A DNA stretch of 64,000 nucleotides, from the NCBI RefSeq assembly GCF_014205215.1, contig NZ_JACHNC010000001.1:1803001-1867000 (forward strand), in the 5' to 3' direction. The notes below the pieces were generated by a model. It saw nothing but the letters and a program-made list of their open reading frames with translations, made no database searches and was not told the DNA's origin. Below are positions 1 to 8,812 of the stretch, piece by piece. Made by a program: the position numbers and the translations under genes. This DNA comes from Actinoplanes lobatus. Lineage in GTDB: Bacteria; Actinomycetota; Actinomycetes; Mycobacteriales; Micromonosporaceae. How positions within the stretch are numbered: position 1 is the stretch's first letter; every line of letters starts with the position of its first letter.

Positions 1-215
1 GCTGGACAGTCTGCTCACCCATGGCGTGAAGCTACCGCACCGATTGCGCAGGTTGATCAGCCATGAACGCGACGGTTGCCCAGCCCGGCCCGAAGGATCA
101 CCGTGAGGCGGAAGCACCGGCCTCCGGACGGTGACGACCTGTGACACTGTGAGCAGGCCCAGCGGACCGGTCAGCCCGCAGGGAATCGTCAAGATGTCGT
201 GGTAAAGGTTTGCGC
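1..215. other. left-edge intergenic segment
   Basis: No complete gene is visible here. A minus-strand ATG at 22 opens a reading frame that runs off the left edge (first residues MGEQTVQ), so the 5' end of a divergent gene could lie here, but seven codons and no clear Shine-Dalgarno site cannot support a call. The rest is the upstream region of the RDD gene; I see no strong promoter in it. Confidence 0.3.
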
Positions 216-1163
216 ATGAGTTCCGTTCCCGCGGGTTGGTACAAGGATCCCGCCGACACCAGCACCCAGCGCTACTGGGACGGTGAGGGCTGGGTGGGCA
301 AGGCCATCCCGGCGGACGCGGTGCCACCGGACGGCCCACCGCCCACGGAGGAGCCGGAGCCGCCCACCCCGGTCACGCCGGCCGCGCCCACCATCGTGAC
401 CCCCGCCCCCGCGCCGGCCCCCGGCCCGCAGCCGGGTCCGCCGCCCGGCTGGGGCCCGCAACCGCCGCCGCCACCGGGATGGCAGCCCCCGCCCGGCATG
501 CAGCCGCCGCCGGGCTGGAAGCAGGCCGGCGCGCAGCCGATTCACCCCTACCTCTACCCGATGCCCGAGGTCCGGCCGCACGGCATGGTGCTGGCCGGGC
601 TCGGCCGGCGGCTCACCGCCCGGCTCGTCGACATCGCCGCGGTGCTGCTGCTGAACATCCTGGTCAACGGCTACTTCGTGTACATGTACTGGCAGGACTT
701 CCGGCCGATCCTCACCGATTACATGGACCAGATCGAGGCCGGCGTCGCCGCCCCGGTGGTCCAGCAGCCCCCGGAGCGGATGCAGACGCTGTCGGTGGCC
801 ATCGTCATGATCGCCACGCTGCTCTGGCTGCTCTACGAGGCGCCGTCGATCGCCAGCACCGGGCAGACCCTGGGCAAGCGGCTGATGGGGATCAAGGTCG
901 TCCCGGTAGAGAAGACCGGCCCGATCGGGTTCGGCCGGGCCTTCACCCGCTGGGCCCGGCTCGGCATGTGGACCCTCTTCTGGTGGTGCGGCATCGGCCT
1001 GGTCATCCAGTTCGTGGCCGCGCTGTCCCCCGTCTTCGACCCCCGGCTGCGGCAGGCGTGGCACGACAAGGCCGCGGCCACCGTCGTGGTCGCCGTACCG
1101 CCCGGGGCGCAACCCACCATCGACGCCGCCACCCGCGACGACAACCCCGGAGGACCGCAATGA
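216..1163 (+). CDS. DUF2510 plus RDD-family membrane protein
   Basis: The N-terminus (about residues 4-30, PAGWYKDPAD...YWDGEGW) is a DUF2510 motif found at the start of many actinobacterial membrane proteins. A Pro/Gly/Gln-rich linker follows (about 45-110). The C-terminal half is an RDD domain with hydrophobic stretches near LVDIAAVLLLNILVNGYF, MIATLLWLLYEA and LGMWTLFWWCGIGLVIQF, and the hallmark GQTLGKRLMGIKVV. RDD proteins sit in the membrane; some are linked to ion transport, but no substrate can be assigned here. I chose ATG 216 over in-frame TTG 210 because aaagg lies a suitable distance upstream. Its TGA overlaps the next gene's ATG (ATGA), so the two are probably translationally coupled. 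Confidence 0.85.
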   Translation: MSSVPAGWYKDPADTSTQRYWDGEGWVGKAIPADAVPPDGPPPTEEPEPPTPVTPAAPTIVTPAPAPAPGPQPGPPPGWGPQPPPPPGWQPPPGMQPPPGWKQAGAQPIHPYLYPMPEVRPHGMVLAGLGRRLTARLVDIAAVLLLNILVNGYFVYMYWQDFRPILTDYMDQIEAGVAAPVVQQPPERMQTLSVAIVMIATLLWLLYEAPSIASTGQTLGKRLMGIKVVPVEKTGPIGFGRAFTRWARLGMWTLFWWCGIGLVIQFVAALSPVFDPRLRQAWHDKAAATVVVAVPPGAQPTIDAATRDDNPGGPQ

Positions 1164-2248
1164 CCCGGCTCACCCGTGCCGATCTGGACGCGCTGCCCGA
1201 CTACGTGCCCGGCCGCAACGTCGCCGACCTCGCCCGGGAGCTGGGCATCGCCGAGGCGATCAAGCTGGCCAGCAACGAGGTGCCGTACGGTCCGCTGCCC
1301 GGGGTCGTGGAGGCGATCACCGAGGCCGCCCGGACCGTCCACCGGTACCCGGACATGGGCGTGGTCCAGCTGCGCGACCGGATCGGCGAGCGGTTCGGCG
1401 TCGCCCCGGAGCGGGTGGTCACCGGCTGCGGTTCGGTGGCGCTGGCCGAGATCCTGGTGAAGGCGACCTGCCTGCCGGGCGACGAGATCGTCTACTCCTG
1501 GCGGTCCTTCGAGGCGTACCCGATCATCGCGGCCGGCGGCGGCGCCACCAGCGTCCGGGTGCCGAACACCGCGGCGCACGGGCACGACCTGACCGCGATC
1601 GCCGAGGCGATCACCGACCAGACCCGGCTCGTCTTCGTCTGCAACCCGAACAACCCGACCGGCACCAGCCTGCGCCGGGCCGAGCTGGACCGGTTCCTCG
1701 GCGAGGTGCCGTCGGACGTGCTCGTGGTGCTCGACGAGGCGTACCGGGAGTTCGTCACCGACCCGGACGTGCCGGACGGCCTGGAGACGTACGGGGACCG
1801 CCCCAACGTCGTGGTCCTGCGCACCATGAGCAAGGCGTGGGGCCTGGCCGGTCTGCGGATGGGCTACCTGGTCGCCCAGCCGGAGATCGCGGCCACCATC
1901 CGCAAGGTGGTCACCCCGTTCTCCACCAGTCTGGTCGCGCAGGCGGCCGCCCTCGCCGCCCTCGACCAGGAGGCCGAGGTCCGCCGCCGGTGCGCCGAGG
2001 TGGTCACCGAGCGGTCCCGGGTGACCGAGGCGCTGCGCAAGCTGTCCCTCGACGTGCCGGACAGCCAGGCCAACTTCGTCTGGCTGCCGCTCGGCGACCG
2101 GACCGCCGCCTTCACCGCCGCCTGCGAGAACCGCGGCGTGATCGTTCGCGGCTTCCACCCCGAGGGCGTCCGGGCGACCATCGGCACCCCCGAGGAGAAC
2201 GACCGGTTCCTCGCGGTCGCCGAGGCCACGCTCACCGAAACGGCCTGA
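1160..2248 (+). CDS. hisC: HisC-family PLP aminotransferase (histidinol-phosphate or aromatic amino acid)
   Basis: A 362-aa class I/II fold-type I aminotransferase. The PLP-site asparagine motif CNPNNPTGT, the aspartate in VLDEAYREF, the Schiff-base lysine in TMSKAWGLAGLR and the C-terminal arginine in GVRATIGTPEEN are all present. Start and length match actinobacterial HisC2/Pat proteins, which convert histidinol phosphate or phenylpyruvate/prephenate-type 2-oxo acids using glutamate. No his or aro genes are adjacent, so Pat (phenylalanine/tyrosine synthesis) is as likely as HisC. ATG 1160 overlaps the RDD gene stop by four bases. A GTG or ATG further upstream would run inside the RDD gene and is not needed. 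Confidence 0.88.
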   Translation: MTRLTRADLDALPDYVPGRNVADLARELGIAEAIKLASNEVPYGPLPGVVEAITEAARTVHRYPDMGVVQLRDRIGERFGVAPERVVTGCGSVALAEILVKATCLPGDEIVYSWRSFEAYPIIAAGGGATSVRVPNTAAHGHDLTAIAEAITDQTRLVFVCNPNNPTGTSLRRAELDRFLGEVPSDVLVVLDEAYREFVTDPDVPDGLETYGDRPNVVVLRTMSKAWGLAGLRMGYLVAQPEIAATIRKVVTPFSTSLVAQAAALAALDQEAEVRRRCAEVVTERSRVTEALRKLSLDVPDSQANFVWLPLGDRTAAFTAACENRGVIVRGFHPEGVRATIGTPEENDRFLAVAEATLTETA

Positions 2249-2265
2249 TCAAAAACCCTGATCAG
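2245..2265. terminator. stem-loop overlapping both convergent stop codons
   Basis: A perfect 7-bp inverted repeat (ctgatca / tgatcag) with a 7-nt A-rich loop. The left arm contains the hisC TGA and the right arm contains the stop of the convergent propeller gene. It could act as a compact bidirectional terminator, although it lacks a long GC stem and T tract. Confidence 0.45.
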
Positions 2266-3413
2266 TACGGGAGGACGGTGACCAGCACGGTGTCGAGGGT
2301 GAGGTAGTAGATCGGCGACGCCGGGTCCTCCGGGGCCTCGGGGCTCAGCCGCTCCATCGCCAGGTAGCCGTCGAAGACCTGGTAGAGCCCCGGCTTCCAG
2401 TGGGTGTCGTCGGTCCCGTAGGCCATCGGGTAGGTGTAGCGCAGCACCCCGGTCCGGGCGTCCAGGCCTTCGAGCGAGTTCGACGGCGTGAGCAGCAACA
2501 CCGTCGCCGGGGTGCCGCCGAGCACCCGCACCAGCCCGGGGCGCTCCCAGAGCCGCTCACCGTCCACGGACACCGCGCTGATCCCCGCGTCCGTGGGGAC
2601 GACCACCACACCGGCCGCGAACGTCGACCCGGGCGCGTCCAGGGCGGCCACCCGCCGCGGGACGGCGCCACCGGCGAGCCAGCCGTGCCCGGAGCCGTCC
2701 CGGAACGCCGGGCAGACGGACGAGACGCAGCCGACCGGCTCGTAGGGCCCGGCCGGCCAGCCGCTCACGGGACGGCCGGTCACCGCGTCGTAGGCGCCGG
2801 TCGCGCACACGTACGCGCCGCCCTCGGTGGTGAACCCGTCGGCGCAACCGGCCGGGACCGTGATGCTCCACAGGCGCTCGCCGGTGCTCAGCGCGTACCC
2901 CGAAAGATCCTGCCCCTGAGTGACCACGACGGCGCCGCCGGCGAGACGCAGACCCGGCGGGCTCCAGACCGTCGCGGCCCCGGTGCGGTGTCCGGCATAG
3001 CCGGGCGCGTCCGGGCCGTCCGCCCGCCACGACACCTTTCCGGTACGGGCATCGAGCGCGATCAACCGCCCGTCGGACCATCGGGTGACCACCGTGGCGC
3101 CGCTCGCGACCACCGCGCTCACCTGCTCCGGCCAGCGCCGGAACGACCAGCGGGCGGTGTACATGGTCCGCGCGGTGACCGGCCCGTCCGCCCGGACCTG
3201 GTGTTTCGCCGCGTAGACGCGCAGCCGCCGGTCGACGATCAGCGGCGCCTGGTTGAGCCGCCCGGTGACACCGAAGGTGGGCGTCGGCTCGGGAGGGTAC
3301 GGCGTGATGGCGCTCGCGGCCTGCTCCGCCGGGGCCAGCACCCGCCACCCGATCGCCGCACTCGCGACCAGCAGAAGCACGGCCGCCAGGATTCGCAGCA
3401 GCACCCGGGTCAC
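2262..3413 (-). CDS. membrane-anchored PQQ-like beta-propeller protein
   Basis: A 383-aa protein with an N-terminal signal/anchor (residues about 5-30, LLRILAAVLLLVASAAIGWRV), then an extracytoplasmic domain with repeated blades of the type LIALDARTGKVSWR, LSGYALSTGERLWSI and LEGLDARTGVLRYTY. These match PQQ-like/WD40-like quinoprotein repeats (BamB-type fold). Catalytic quinoprotein residues are not evident, so a structural or binding role outside the membrane is more likely than an enzyme. It converges on hisC with almost no intergenic space. No partner is suggested by the neighbours. Confidence 0.75.
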   Translation of the reverse strand: MTRVLLRILAAVLLLVASAAIGWRVLAPAEQAASAITPYPPEPTPTFGVTGRLNQAPLIVDRRLRVYAAKHQVRADGPVTARTMYTARWSFRRWPEQVSAVVASGATVVTRWSDGRLIALDARTGKVSWRADGPDAPGYAGHRTGAATVWSPPGLRLAGGAVVVTQGQDLSGYALSTGERLWSITVPAGCADGFTTEGGAYVCATGAYDAVTGRPVSGWPAGPYEPVGCVSSVCPAFRDGSGHGWLAGGAVPRRVAALDAPGSTFAAGVVVVPTDAGISAVSVDGERLWERPGLVRVLGGTPATVLLLTPSNSLEGLDARTGVLRYTYPMAYGTDDTHWKPGLYQVFDGYLAMERLSPEAPEDPASPIYYLTLDTVLVTVLPY

Positions 3414-3442
3414 GGGCGAAAGTATTACAGGTCAGGGCGAGC

Positions 3443-4285
3443 TCACTCGAACCCACCGTTGATCAGGCCCAGCCGGACCAGTTCGGTGAGCGGTTCGACC
3501 ACGTTCGCCGCACCGAATCCGACGAACAGCGGCCGCGGCCCGTCCCGGTGCGTGCGGGCCGGCTCGACCAGCGGCACCGGATGGGTCGCGGCCAGCGCCT
3601 CGGCCACCTCGGCCACCTCACCGCCACCGGCCGCGATCACCGTGGCGACCAGCACGTTCAGGAAGCCGTGGTGGGTGAACCCGGTCTCCGGATCGGTGTG
3701 CCGGGTGGCGTGGCGCATCCCGGCGGCCAGCTTGAACGGCAACTCCCGGTCCCGGCAGGCGCAGATCACCGCGGCCAGCTCGACCGGGGTCGGGAACAGC
3801 TCCGCGGCCAGCCCGCCGACCCGGAACTTGGGGGCGATCGGCACACCGTCGGCCCGGGCCTCGGCCACCGAGTCCAGCGCCGCCAGCAGGCCCCAGCTCA
3901 GCGGGATCTCGGCGTACAGCGGGAGCCCGGTGCCGGCGGCCGCGAAGGTGCGGAGGGTGGCCAGGCCGGGTTGTGGGTCCTCGCCCCGGCGGGCCACCGC
4001 CGCCTCGAGGTGCTTCACCACGACACCGGACGAGCGCAGCTTCTCCACGGTGTTGGGCAGGGCCGCGGCCGGCACGTCGCCGATCAGCGCGGCGGTGAGC
4101 CGGGGCACCTGCTCGGTCCCGAGGAGCGAGGCCGGCATCAGCAGCGAGCCGATCAGGTCGCTGTACCACGAAGCGGTGTGCTCCTGGTGCTTGAGCACCG
4201 CGTCGTCCAGTCCGACCGGGCTGGGCGGCAGCAGACACGCGTCATCGACCAGCCCGGCGTAGAGCGGAGGCACCATAGTCGACAC
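3443..4285 (-). CDS. conserved protein of unknown function (280 aa)
   Basis: I do not recognise a characterised family. The protein is soluble, with no signal peptide or TM segment, and rich in Ala/Leu, with an alternating alpha/beta character (for example LPLYAEIPLSW, PIAPKFRVGGL, LPFKLAAGMRHATR). That pattern suggests a TIM-barrel-like or enolase-like fold. The conserved-looking His/Asp motif GMRHATRHTDPETGFTHHG near residues 195-215 could be a metal or substrate site. ATG 4285 is used; an internal ATG at 4276 is an alternative. It is separately transcribed from the flanking TPR and propeller genes. Confidence 0.7.
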   Translation of the reverse strand: MSTMVPPLYAGLVDDACLLPPSPVGLDDAVLKHQEHTASWYSDLIGSLLMPASLLGTEQVPRLTAALIGDVPAAALPNTVEKLRSSGVVVKHLEAAVARRGEDPQPGLATLRTFAAAGTGLPLYAEIPLSWGLLAALDSVAEARADGVPIAPKFRVGGLAAELFPTPVELAAVICACRDRELPFKLAAGMRHATRHTDPETGFTHHGFLNVLVATVIAAGGGEVAEVAEALAATHPVPLVEPARTHRDGPRPLFVGFGAANVVEPLTELVRLGLINGGFE

Positions 4286-4324
4286 GAATTCGAACCTAGT
4301 AGACGCCGCGCGAAACGGACAGCC

Positions 4325-5425
4325 TCAGCGTTTGCGGCGGCCCGCCGGCACCAGGACCTCGGCGACGACGCCCGCCACCATGCCGGCGACCAGTGGCGCC
4401 GGCCCGCCGACGACCGCGTACGCCAGCAGGAACAGCGGCGCCGCGAAGGTCAGGTAGACGGCCGCCGCGAGACGCCGGTCCCCGGAGCGCAGGCGGCGCA
4501 TCACCACCCCGGCCGGCTCCGGCAAGCGGCCACGGAACCAGAACACCACGGCACCGAAGATCAGTACGCCGATGAGCCCCGCCCAGACCCGGGAGATCCC
4601 GACGTTGACCAGGGTCATCGCGGCCGCCAGCACGGCCGCCACGATGGTGCCGCCGGAGCCGTACCGGGCCGTCTCGCCCACCGCGTCCGCGGTCTCCCCG
4701 GACACGTCGAGAACCGGGTGGGCGGGCGCCACCACCGGTGTGGCCGGGCTCGCGAACGCCCCCGGAGCCGGGACGTCCCCACCGGGTGGCACGCCCAGCG
4801 ACGCCTCCTCGGCCAGGTCCTCGATGGCACGGGCCCAGCGGCGGCGCTCGAACCGGACGATCCCGGTGTCCCGGCCCGCGTCACCGATCACCGGGTCCAG
4901 TTCCAGCGCCTCCCCGTACGCCCGCTGCGCCAGGTCGAACAACCGCAACCGGGCGGCGACCACGGCCAGCACCAGGTGCGCCTCGGCGTCGGTGGGTGCG
5001 ATCCGGACGCCGTTCCACGCGGCGTTCAGCGCCTCCTGGCCGTTGCGTGACTCGCTGAGCAGGGCGGCTCCGGTGCGCTGCGCGTACGCCTCGTCCGGCC
5101 ACGCGGTCAGGATCTCGGCGGCGACCCCGGCGGCGTCCGCGAACCGCCGGCTGTCGGTGAGCGCCATCGCCCGGACCACGAGGACGGCCAGGTCCCCCGG
5201 CTCAGCGGCGGCGGCACGCTCGGCGGCGGCCAGCGCCTCGGTGGGCTGATCGGCGGCGAGGTGGATGCGGGCCAGGGTGGTGAGGAGGCCGGCCTCCCGC
5301 GGCGCGGCGGTCAGACCGGCCGCGATCTCGTCGGCGGCCTCGTCGTAGCGGCCGAGATCGGCCAGCAGGAGGGCACGCTCGCGGTGCTCCTCCGGGGTGG
5401 TGTCGGGCTCCAAGGGGGCGGGCAC
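4325..5425 (-). CDS. TPR-repeat protein with C-terminal membrane segments
   Basis: A 366-aa protein. Residues about 10-190 are tandem helical TPR-like repeats, for example ERALLLADLGRYDEAADEIAAGL, followed by further units with the Ala-Leu periodicity of TPRs and LFDLAQRAYGEALELDPV. After a Pro/Ala linker, about four hydrophobic segments form a C-terminal membrane domain (TIVAAVLAAAMTLVNVGI, VWAGLIGVLIFGAVVFWF, LAAAVYLTFAAPLFLLAYAVV, PLVAGMVAGVVAEVLV). The C-terminus is basic (GRRKR). TPRs bind proteins, so it is probably a membrane scaffold with the TPR part in the cytoplasm; no partner is evident. Confidence 0.75.
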   Translation of the reverse strand: MPAPLEPDTTPEEHRERALLLADLGRYDEAADEIAAGLTAAPREAGLLTTLARIHLAADQPTEALAAAERAAAAEPGDLAVLVVRAMALTDSRRFADAAGVAAEILTAWPDEAYAQRTGAALLSESRNGQEALNAAWNGVRIAPTDAEAHLVLAVVAARLRLFDLAQRAYGEALELDPVIGDAGRDTGIVRFERRRWARAIEDLAEEASLGVPPGGDVPAPGAFASPATPVVAPAHPVLDVSGETADAVGETARYGSGGTIVAAVLAAAMTLVNVGISRVWAGLIGVLIFGAVVFWFRGRLPEPAGVVMRRLRSGDRRLAAAVYLTFAAPLFLLAYAVVGGPAPLVAGMVAGVVAEVLVPAGRRKR

Positions 5426-5455
5426 GCTGCCGAGCGTAGGCCGTCCACCTGGAAA

Positions 5456-5944
5456 TCAGTCGACTCGGGGTGACCCCGGGAAGACCATCGCGACGGCGAT
5501 CCCGGCCAGGCCCTCGTCACGCCCGGTGAGCCCGAGCCCGTCGGTGGTGGTGCCGGCCACCGTGACCGGTGCTCCGGCCGCCTCGGAGAGCACCTTCTCC
5601 GCCTCGGCCCGGCGCTTCCCGATCTTGGGATGGTTCCCGACCACCTGGATCGACACGTTCCCGATCTCGAAACCGGCCGCCCGTACGCGCCGGGCCGTCT
5701 CGCCGAGCAGGGTGATCCCGGCCGCGCCCGCCCACTCCGGCCGGCTCGTGCCGAAGTTGCTGCCCAGGTCGCCGAGCCCGGCCGCGGACAGCAGCGCGTC
5801 ACAGGCGGCGTGGGCCGCCACGTCGGCGTCGGAGTGCCCGGCCAGCCCGGTCTCGCCGGGCCAGTGCAGCCCGGCCACCCAGCAGGGCCGCTCGGGGTCG
5901 AAGGCGTGGACGTCGGTACCGATGCCGACCCGCGGAATGATCAC
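5456..5944 (-). CDS. ispF: 2-C-methyl-D-erythritol 2,4-cyclodiphosphate synthase
   Basis: A 162-aa IspF of normal length. The N-terminal [11 protein letters not shown] carries the metal-binding Asp-x-His, [17 protein letters not shown] carries the third metal histidine, and the C-terminal [19 protein letters not shown] matches the family signature near the active-site Thr/Arg. It makes the cyclic diphosphate of the non-mevalonate isoprenoid pathway and works as a trimer with a zinc ion at subunit interfaces. The ATG overlaps the ispD stop (ATGA, 5941-5944), an arrangement that elsewhere leads to IspDF fusions. The pathway also feeds the prenyl donor needed by the UbiA gene at 11.8 kb. Confidence 0.95.
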   Translation of the reverse strand: MIIPRVGIGTDVHAFDPERPCWVAGLHWPGETGLAGHSDADVAAHAACDALLSAAGLGDLGSNFGTSRPEWAGAAGITLLGETARRVRAAGFEIGNVSIQVVGNHPKIGKRRAEAEKVLSEAAGAPVTVAGTTTDGLGLTGRDEGLAGIAVAMVFPGSPRVD

Positions 5945-6654
5945 TCCGAGAGCTTAAGCAGGTGGGTGGCGAGTGCCAGGTCGATGGGCCGGGTGATCTT
6001 CAAGGCGAAGTCCGAGCCGGGGACGCACAGCACCGGCCGCCCGAGCTTCTCCACCGCCCCGGCGTCGTCGGTGTGCGAGTCGGCGGCCGCGGCATGGGCG
6101 GCACGCAGGGTGCCGGCGCGGAAGCCCTGGGGGGTCTGGACCGCTCGCAGCACCGACCGGTCGACCGTCCCGAGGACCGTGCCGTCGGCCGCGACCTCCT
6201 TGATCGTGTCCACCACCGGAAGCGCGGGGATCACGGCGTCGGCGCCGTCCCGCACCGCGGCGGCGACCCGTTCGAACAGCTCGGCGGGCGCGAGGCAGCG
6301 GGCCGCGTCGTGCACCAGGACGATGCCGACGTCATCGGGAACGACCGCGAGCGCGGCGGCGACGGAATCCTGCCGCTCGGCGCCGCCCGCCACCACGGTG
6401 ACCGGGGCCACCGGAGAGAGCAGATCGTGCACGGCCTCGACCTCGGCCGGCGGAGCGGCCACGACGATCATGCGGACCGACGGCGCGGCGGCCGTCCGGC
6501 GGATCGCGTGGACCAGGAGGGGCTCCCCCTCGAGCAGGCGCAGCGCCTTGGGGGCGCCCGGGCCGAGGCGCACACCGGCGCCCGCGGCCGGAACGACGAC
6601 CGCGACGTCACCGCGAGCATTGAGCTGCGCGGTCACGTCGCGGTCGTCGGTCAA
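5941..6654 (-). CDS. ispD: 2-C-methyl-D-erythritol 4-phosphate cytidylyltransferase
   Basis: IspD couples MEP with CTP. The nucleotide-binding signature [15 protein letters not shown], the following KAL, the VHDAARC motif and TPQGFR are all present. The longest frame starts at TTG 6654; GTG 6636 is another candidate because the catalytic domain begins only about 10 residues later. Neither has a good Shine-Dalgarno site, so the start is uncertain by six codons. It lies 24 bp downstream of carD on the same strand and overlaps ispF, giving a carD-ispD-ispF order as in mycobacteria. Confidence 0.95.
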   Translation of the reverse strand: MTDDRDVTAQLNARGDVAVVVPAAGAGVRLGPGAPKALRLLEGEPLLVHAIRRTAAAPSVRMIVVAAPPAEVEAVHDLLSPVAPVTVVAGGAERQDSVAAALAVVPDDVGIVLVHDAARCLAPAELFERVAAAVRDGADAVIPALPVVDTIKEVAADGTVLGTVDRSVLRAVQTPQGFRAGTLRAAHAAAADSHTDDAGAVEKLGRPVLCVPGSDFALKITRPIDLALATHLLKLSE

Positions 6655-6678
6655 GGTGTGAGGGATGCGTTGGACGGA

Positions 6679-7164
6679 TCAGGCCTCGGTGAGGACCTTG
6701 TCGAGCAGGACCTCAGCCTCATCCTTGCTGCTCTTCTCAGCGAGGGCCACCTCGCCGACCAGAATGTCGCGAGCCTTGGCGAGCATGCGCTTCTCACCCG
6801 CGGAAAGGCCACGCTCGCGCTCACGGCGCCAGAGGTCACGGACAACCTCGGCAACCTTCAGCGGGTTACCGGAAGCAAGCTTCTCGAGGTTCGCCTTGTA
6901 ACGCCGCGACCAGTTGGTCGGCTCCTCGGTGTGCGGAGCACGGAGGACATCGAAGACCTTTCCAAGGCCTTCCTCGCCAACCACTTCGCGCACGCCGACT
7001 TCTTCGGCATTCTCAGCGGGCACCCGAACAGTCAGATCGCCCTGGGCGACACGCAGAACGAGATACTGCCTTTCAACGCCCTTGATGACCCTAGTCTCGA
7101 TTGCCTCGATGAGTGCGGCCCCGTGGTGGGGGTAAACAACGGTCTCGCCGACACTGAAAACCAT
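6679..7164 (-). CDS. carD: CarD-family RNA polymerase-binding transcription factor
   Basis: A 161-aa CarD. The N-terminal Tudor-like RNAP-interacting domain starts [15 protein letters not shown] and contains the core [16 protein letters not shown]. The C-terminal helical domain carries the wedge tryptophan (residues [15 protein letters not shown]) that stabilises the transcription bubble at promoters. In mycobacteria it binds the RNAP beta lobe and is essential for rRNA control. ATG 7164 is preceded by GAAAGGGG about 10 nt upstream. It leads the ispD-ispF genes. Confidence 0.96.
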   Translation of the reverse strand: MVFSVGETVVYPHHGAALIEAIETRVIKGVERQYLVLRVAQGDLTVRVPAENAEEVGVREVVGEEGLGKVFDVLRAPHTEEPTNWSRRYKANLEKLASGNPLKVAEVVRDLWRRERERGLSAGEKRMLAKARDILVGEVALAEKSSKDEAEVLLDKVLTEA

Positions 7165-7514
7165 AGGTTCGAAACCCCTTTCGCTGTGTCTAGGGTAACA
7201 CGCCCAGGCGGCCGTGTCTTGCCCTGTCGGTCACTGTTAGTGCAGCTCAGAGGCCCTGTGATGGGGCTTTCTACCGCTTGACAGCGAAGCGAGAAGCTGC
7301 CTAAGTAACGCAAAGTGACCAGACCGTTACGACCTCGGCCAACAAGGCCGCGTAAACCAAGTCGGGAATTCCGGACCTGATGGCTTTGTGAGATCAAGCT
7401 TATCGCTAAGGTCCGCATCGGCGCACCACTGGCGATGCGGCTCCACGTGCGGGACGCTGGACGGAAGTTCCCCGACCGAAGCAAGATCTGGTCGGCCAGG
7501 GGGGAGGTTGAGTC
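7165..7514. other. 350-bp divergent intergenic region (carD / thioredoxin-like gene)
   Basis: No gene is visible. It must hold the divergent promoters of carD and of the gene at 7515. A clean inverted repeat, ccgcatcg (7413-7420) / cgatgcgg (7433-7440) with a 12-nt spacer, lies about 75 bp upstream of the plus-strand gene and could be an operator or leader hairpin. Confidence 0.6.
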
Positions 7515-8297
7515 ATGGCTGGCGCGAGCGACAACGGCGACAGGCCGCCCGGCGGCGGGCCCTCCGACGGTCTCCCGGAGTTCCCCGAGGAGTGGGGCGT
7601 CATCGTCATTCCGGACGACCTCTCCGAGCTCGCCGACGAGGTCGCGGCGGTCCGCGCCGAGCTGCACACGGCCGCGCCGCTCAACGGGTGGCAGCGCCTG
7701 GCCAGCCGGCCCACGGTCCGCCGGCTGCGCCGTCTCAGCGGCCTGCTGACCCACACCCCGGCCCTGATCATCACCCTCGCCATCCTCGTCACGGTCGCCA
7801 GCCTGTTCGCCTCGGCGTGGCCCGGGCCGCCCCGGCAGCCGGCCACCCAGCGGACCTCCGGCGCACCCGAGAGCCGGTCCGACCAGCTGCCCGCGCTGGA
7901 CCTCATCGACAGCGAGGGGCAGAGCGTTTCGATTCTGGGGCGACTTCCGGCCGTGTTGATGCTCACCGAGGGCTGCGACTGCGCGGCACTGGTCAGGGAC
8001 ACGATCGCCGCGGTTCGAAGTGACATCGCGATCCTCACCGTGAGTAAGGCGCGGGCGTCCGCCAGCGCACCCGCGGCCGGGCAGAACCTGCTGCCGACCG
8101 CACGGACCCCGCGGGCCGACGGCAAGGTGGTCACCGCGTTGCAGGACCCCACCGACACGCTGCGGCGACAACTCGGGCTCGGTGCGCCGGACGGGACGGC
8201 CGCGGTGGTCCTCGTCGACCGGCTCGGGAAGATCGTCCGGGTTCATCCACGGACCGCCTCGGTCGAGACGTTCCGGCCCGACCTGTCCCGCCTCTAA
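7515..8297 (+). CDS. membrane-anchored thioredoxin-fold-like protein
   Basis: A 260-aa protein with an acidic cytoplasmic N-terminus, one TM helix (about residues 77-98, ALIITLAILVTVASLFASAW) and an extracytoplasmic domain resembling the peroxiredoxin/thioredoxin fold (LPALDLIDSEGQSVSILG, then LMLTEGCDCAALV, then GTAAVVLVDRLGKIVRVHP). The usual CxxC is replaced by Cys-Asp-Cys, so ordinary disulfide exchange is doubtful; a CxC pair could bind metal or act as a variant redox site. ATG 7515 has a good Shine-Dalgarno site (gggagg). It is divergent from carD and converges on the PKS operon. Confidence 0.7.
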   Translation: MAGASDNGDRPPGGGPSDGLPEFPEEWGVIVIPDDLSELADEVAAVRAELHTAAPLNGWQRLASRPTVRRLRRLSGLLTHTPALIITLAILVTVASLFASAWPGPPRQPATQRTSGAPESRSDQLPALDLIDSEGQSVSILGRLPAVLMLTEGCDCAALVRDTIAAVRSDIAILTVSKARASASAPAAGQNLLPTARTPRADGKVVTALQDPTDTLRRQLGLGAPDGTAAVVLVDRLGKIVRVHPRTASVETFRPDLSRL

Positions 8298-8359
8298 CGA
8301 CTAAAACCCATAATGGGGTACGGAGTGGTCGGTACCGGCAGGAATCGGCGCGGCCGGGG

Positions 8360-8812
8360 TCAGCCGGAGGATCGCTGCAGGGCGTAGCGGAAGACGACCG
8401 GGCCGGGTGCGTCGATGCTGACGTGCATGCGCAGCTGCCGGGTGAGGCCGACGCTGAAGATGTCCGGGGTGCGGGCGCCGGAGCAGCGCAGGCCCCGGCC
8501 GGAGTCGTCGCCGCCGAGGCTGACCCGCACCCGGGCGCCGTCGTCCCCGGCGCACACCACCGACACCAGGAAGTCGCCCTGCTCCACCTCGACGATCTCG
8601 TCGTAGCCGGTGCCCGGCTCCAGGACCAGAGTGTTCGCCACCTCCTGCTCGCCGATATCGGGCAGCAGCTGCTCGGCGGTCAGCCGCCAGTGCGCCAGCC
8701 GGCCGTCACCCGCGCCCTCGGGTGCGGCCCGCCACCACCACACCAGTCCAGTCACCAAGATCAATGCCATCAGCGCGTGCAGCACGACGCCGCGTCCCCG
8801 TTCGCTGCTCAC
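8360..8812 (-). CDS. small membrane-anchored protein coupled to the PKS gene
   Basis: A 150-aa protein that I do not recognise. It has one N-terminal TM helix (VVLHALMALILVTGLVWWW) and an extracytoplasmic beta-rich domain with two cysteines (VVCAGDD, LRCSGAR). GTG 8812 overlaps the TGA of the type III PKS gene (GTGA, 8809-8812), so it is translated as the last cistron of that operon. The coupling suggests a role in export, localisation or tolerance of the lipid product, but this is inference. The overall fold resembles small secreted beta-sandwich domains. Confidence 0.7.
   Translation of the reverse strand: MSSERGRGVVLHALMALILVTGLVWWWRAAPEGAGDGRLAHWRLTAEQLLPDIGEQEVANTLVLEPGTGYDEIVEVEQGDFLVSVVCAGDDGARVRVSLGGDDSGRGLRCSGARTPDIFSVGLTRQLRMHVSIDAPGPVVFRYALQRSSG

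Noticed and set aside
2400..5050. Long plus-strand frames of 500-620 codons
   Set aside because: They run antisense across three well-supported minus-strand genes (propeller, 280-aa protein, TPR protein) and read as Arg/Gly/Pro-rich nonsense.
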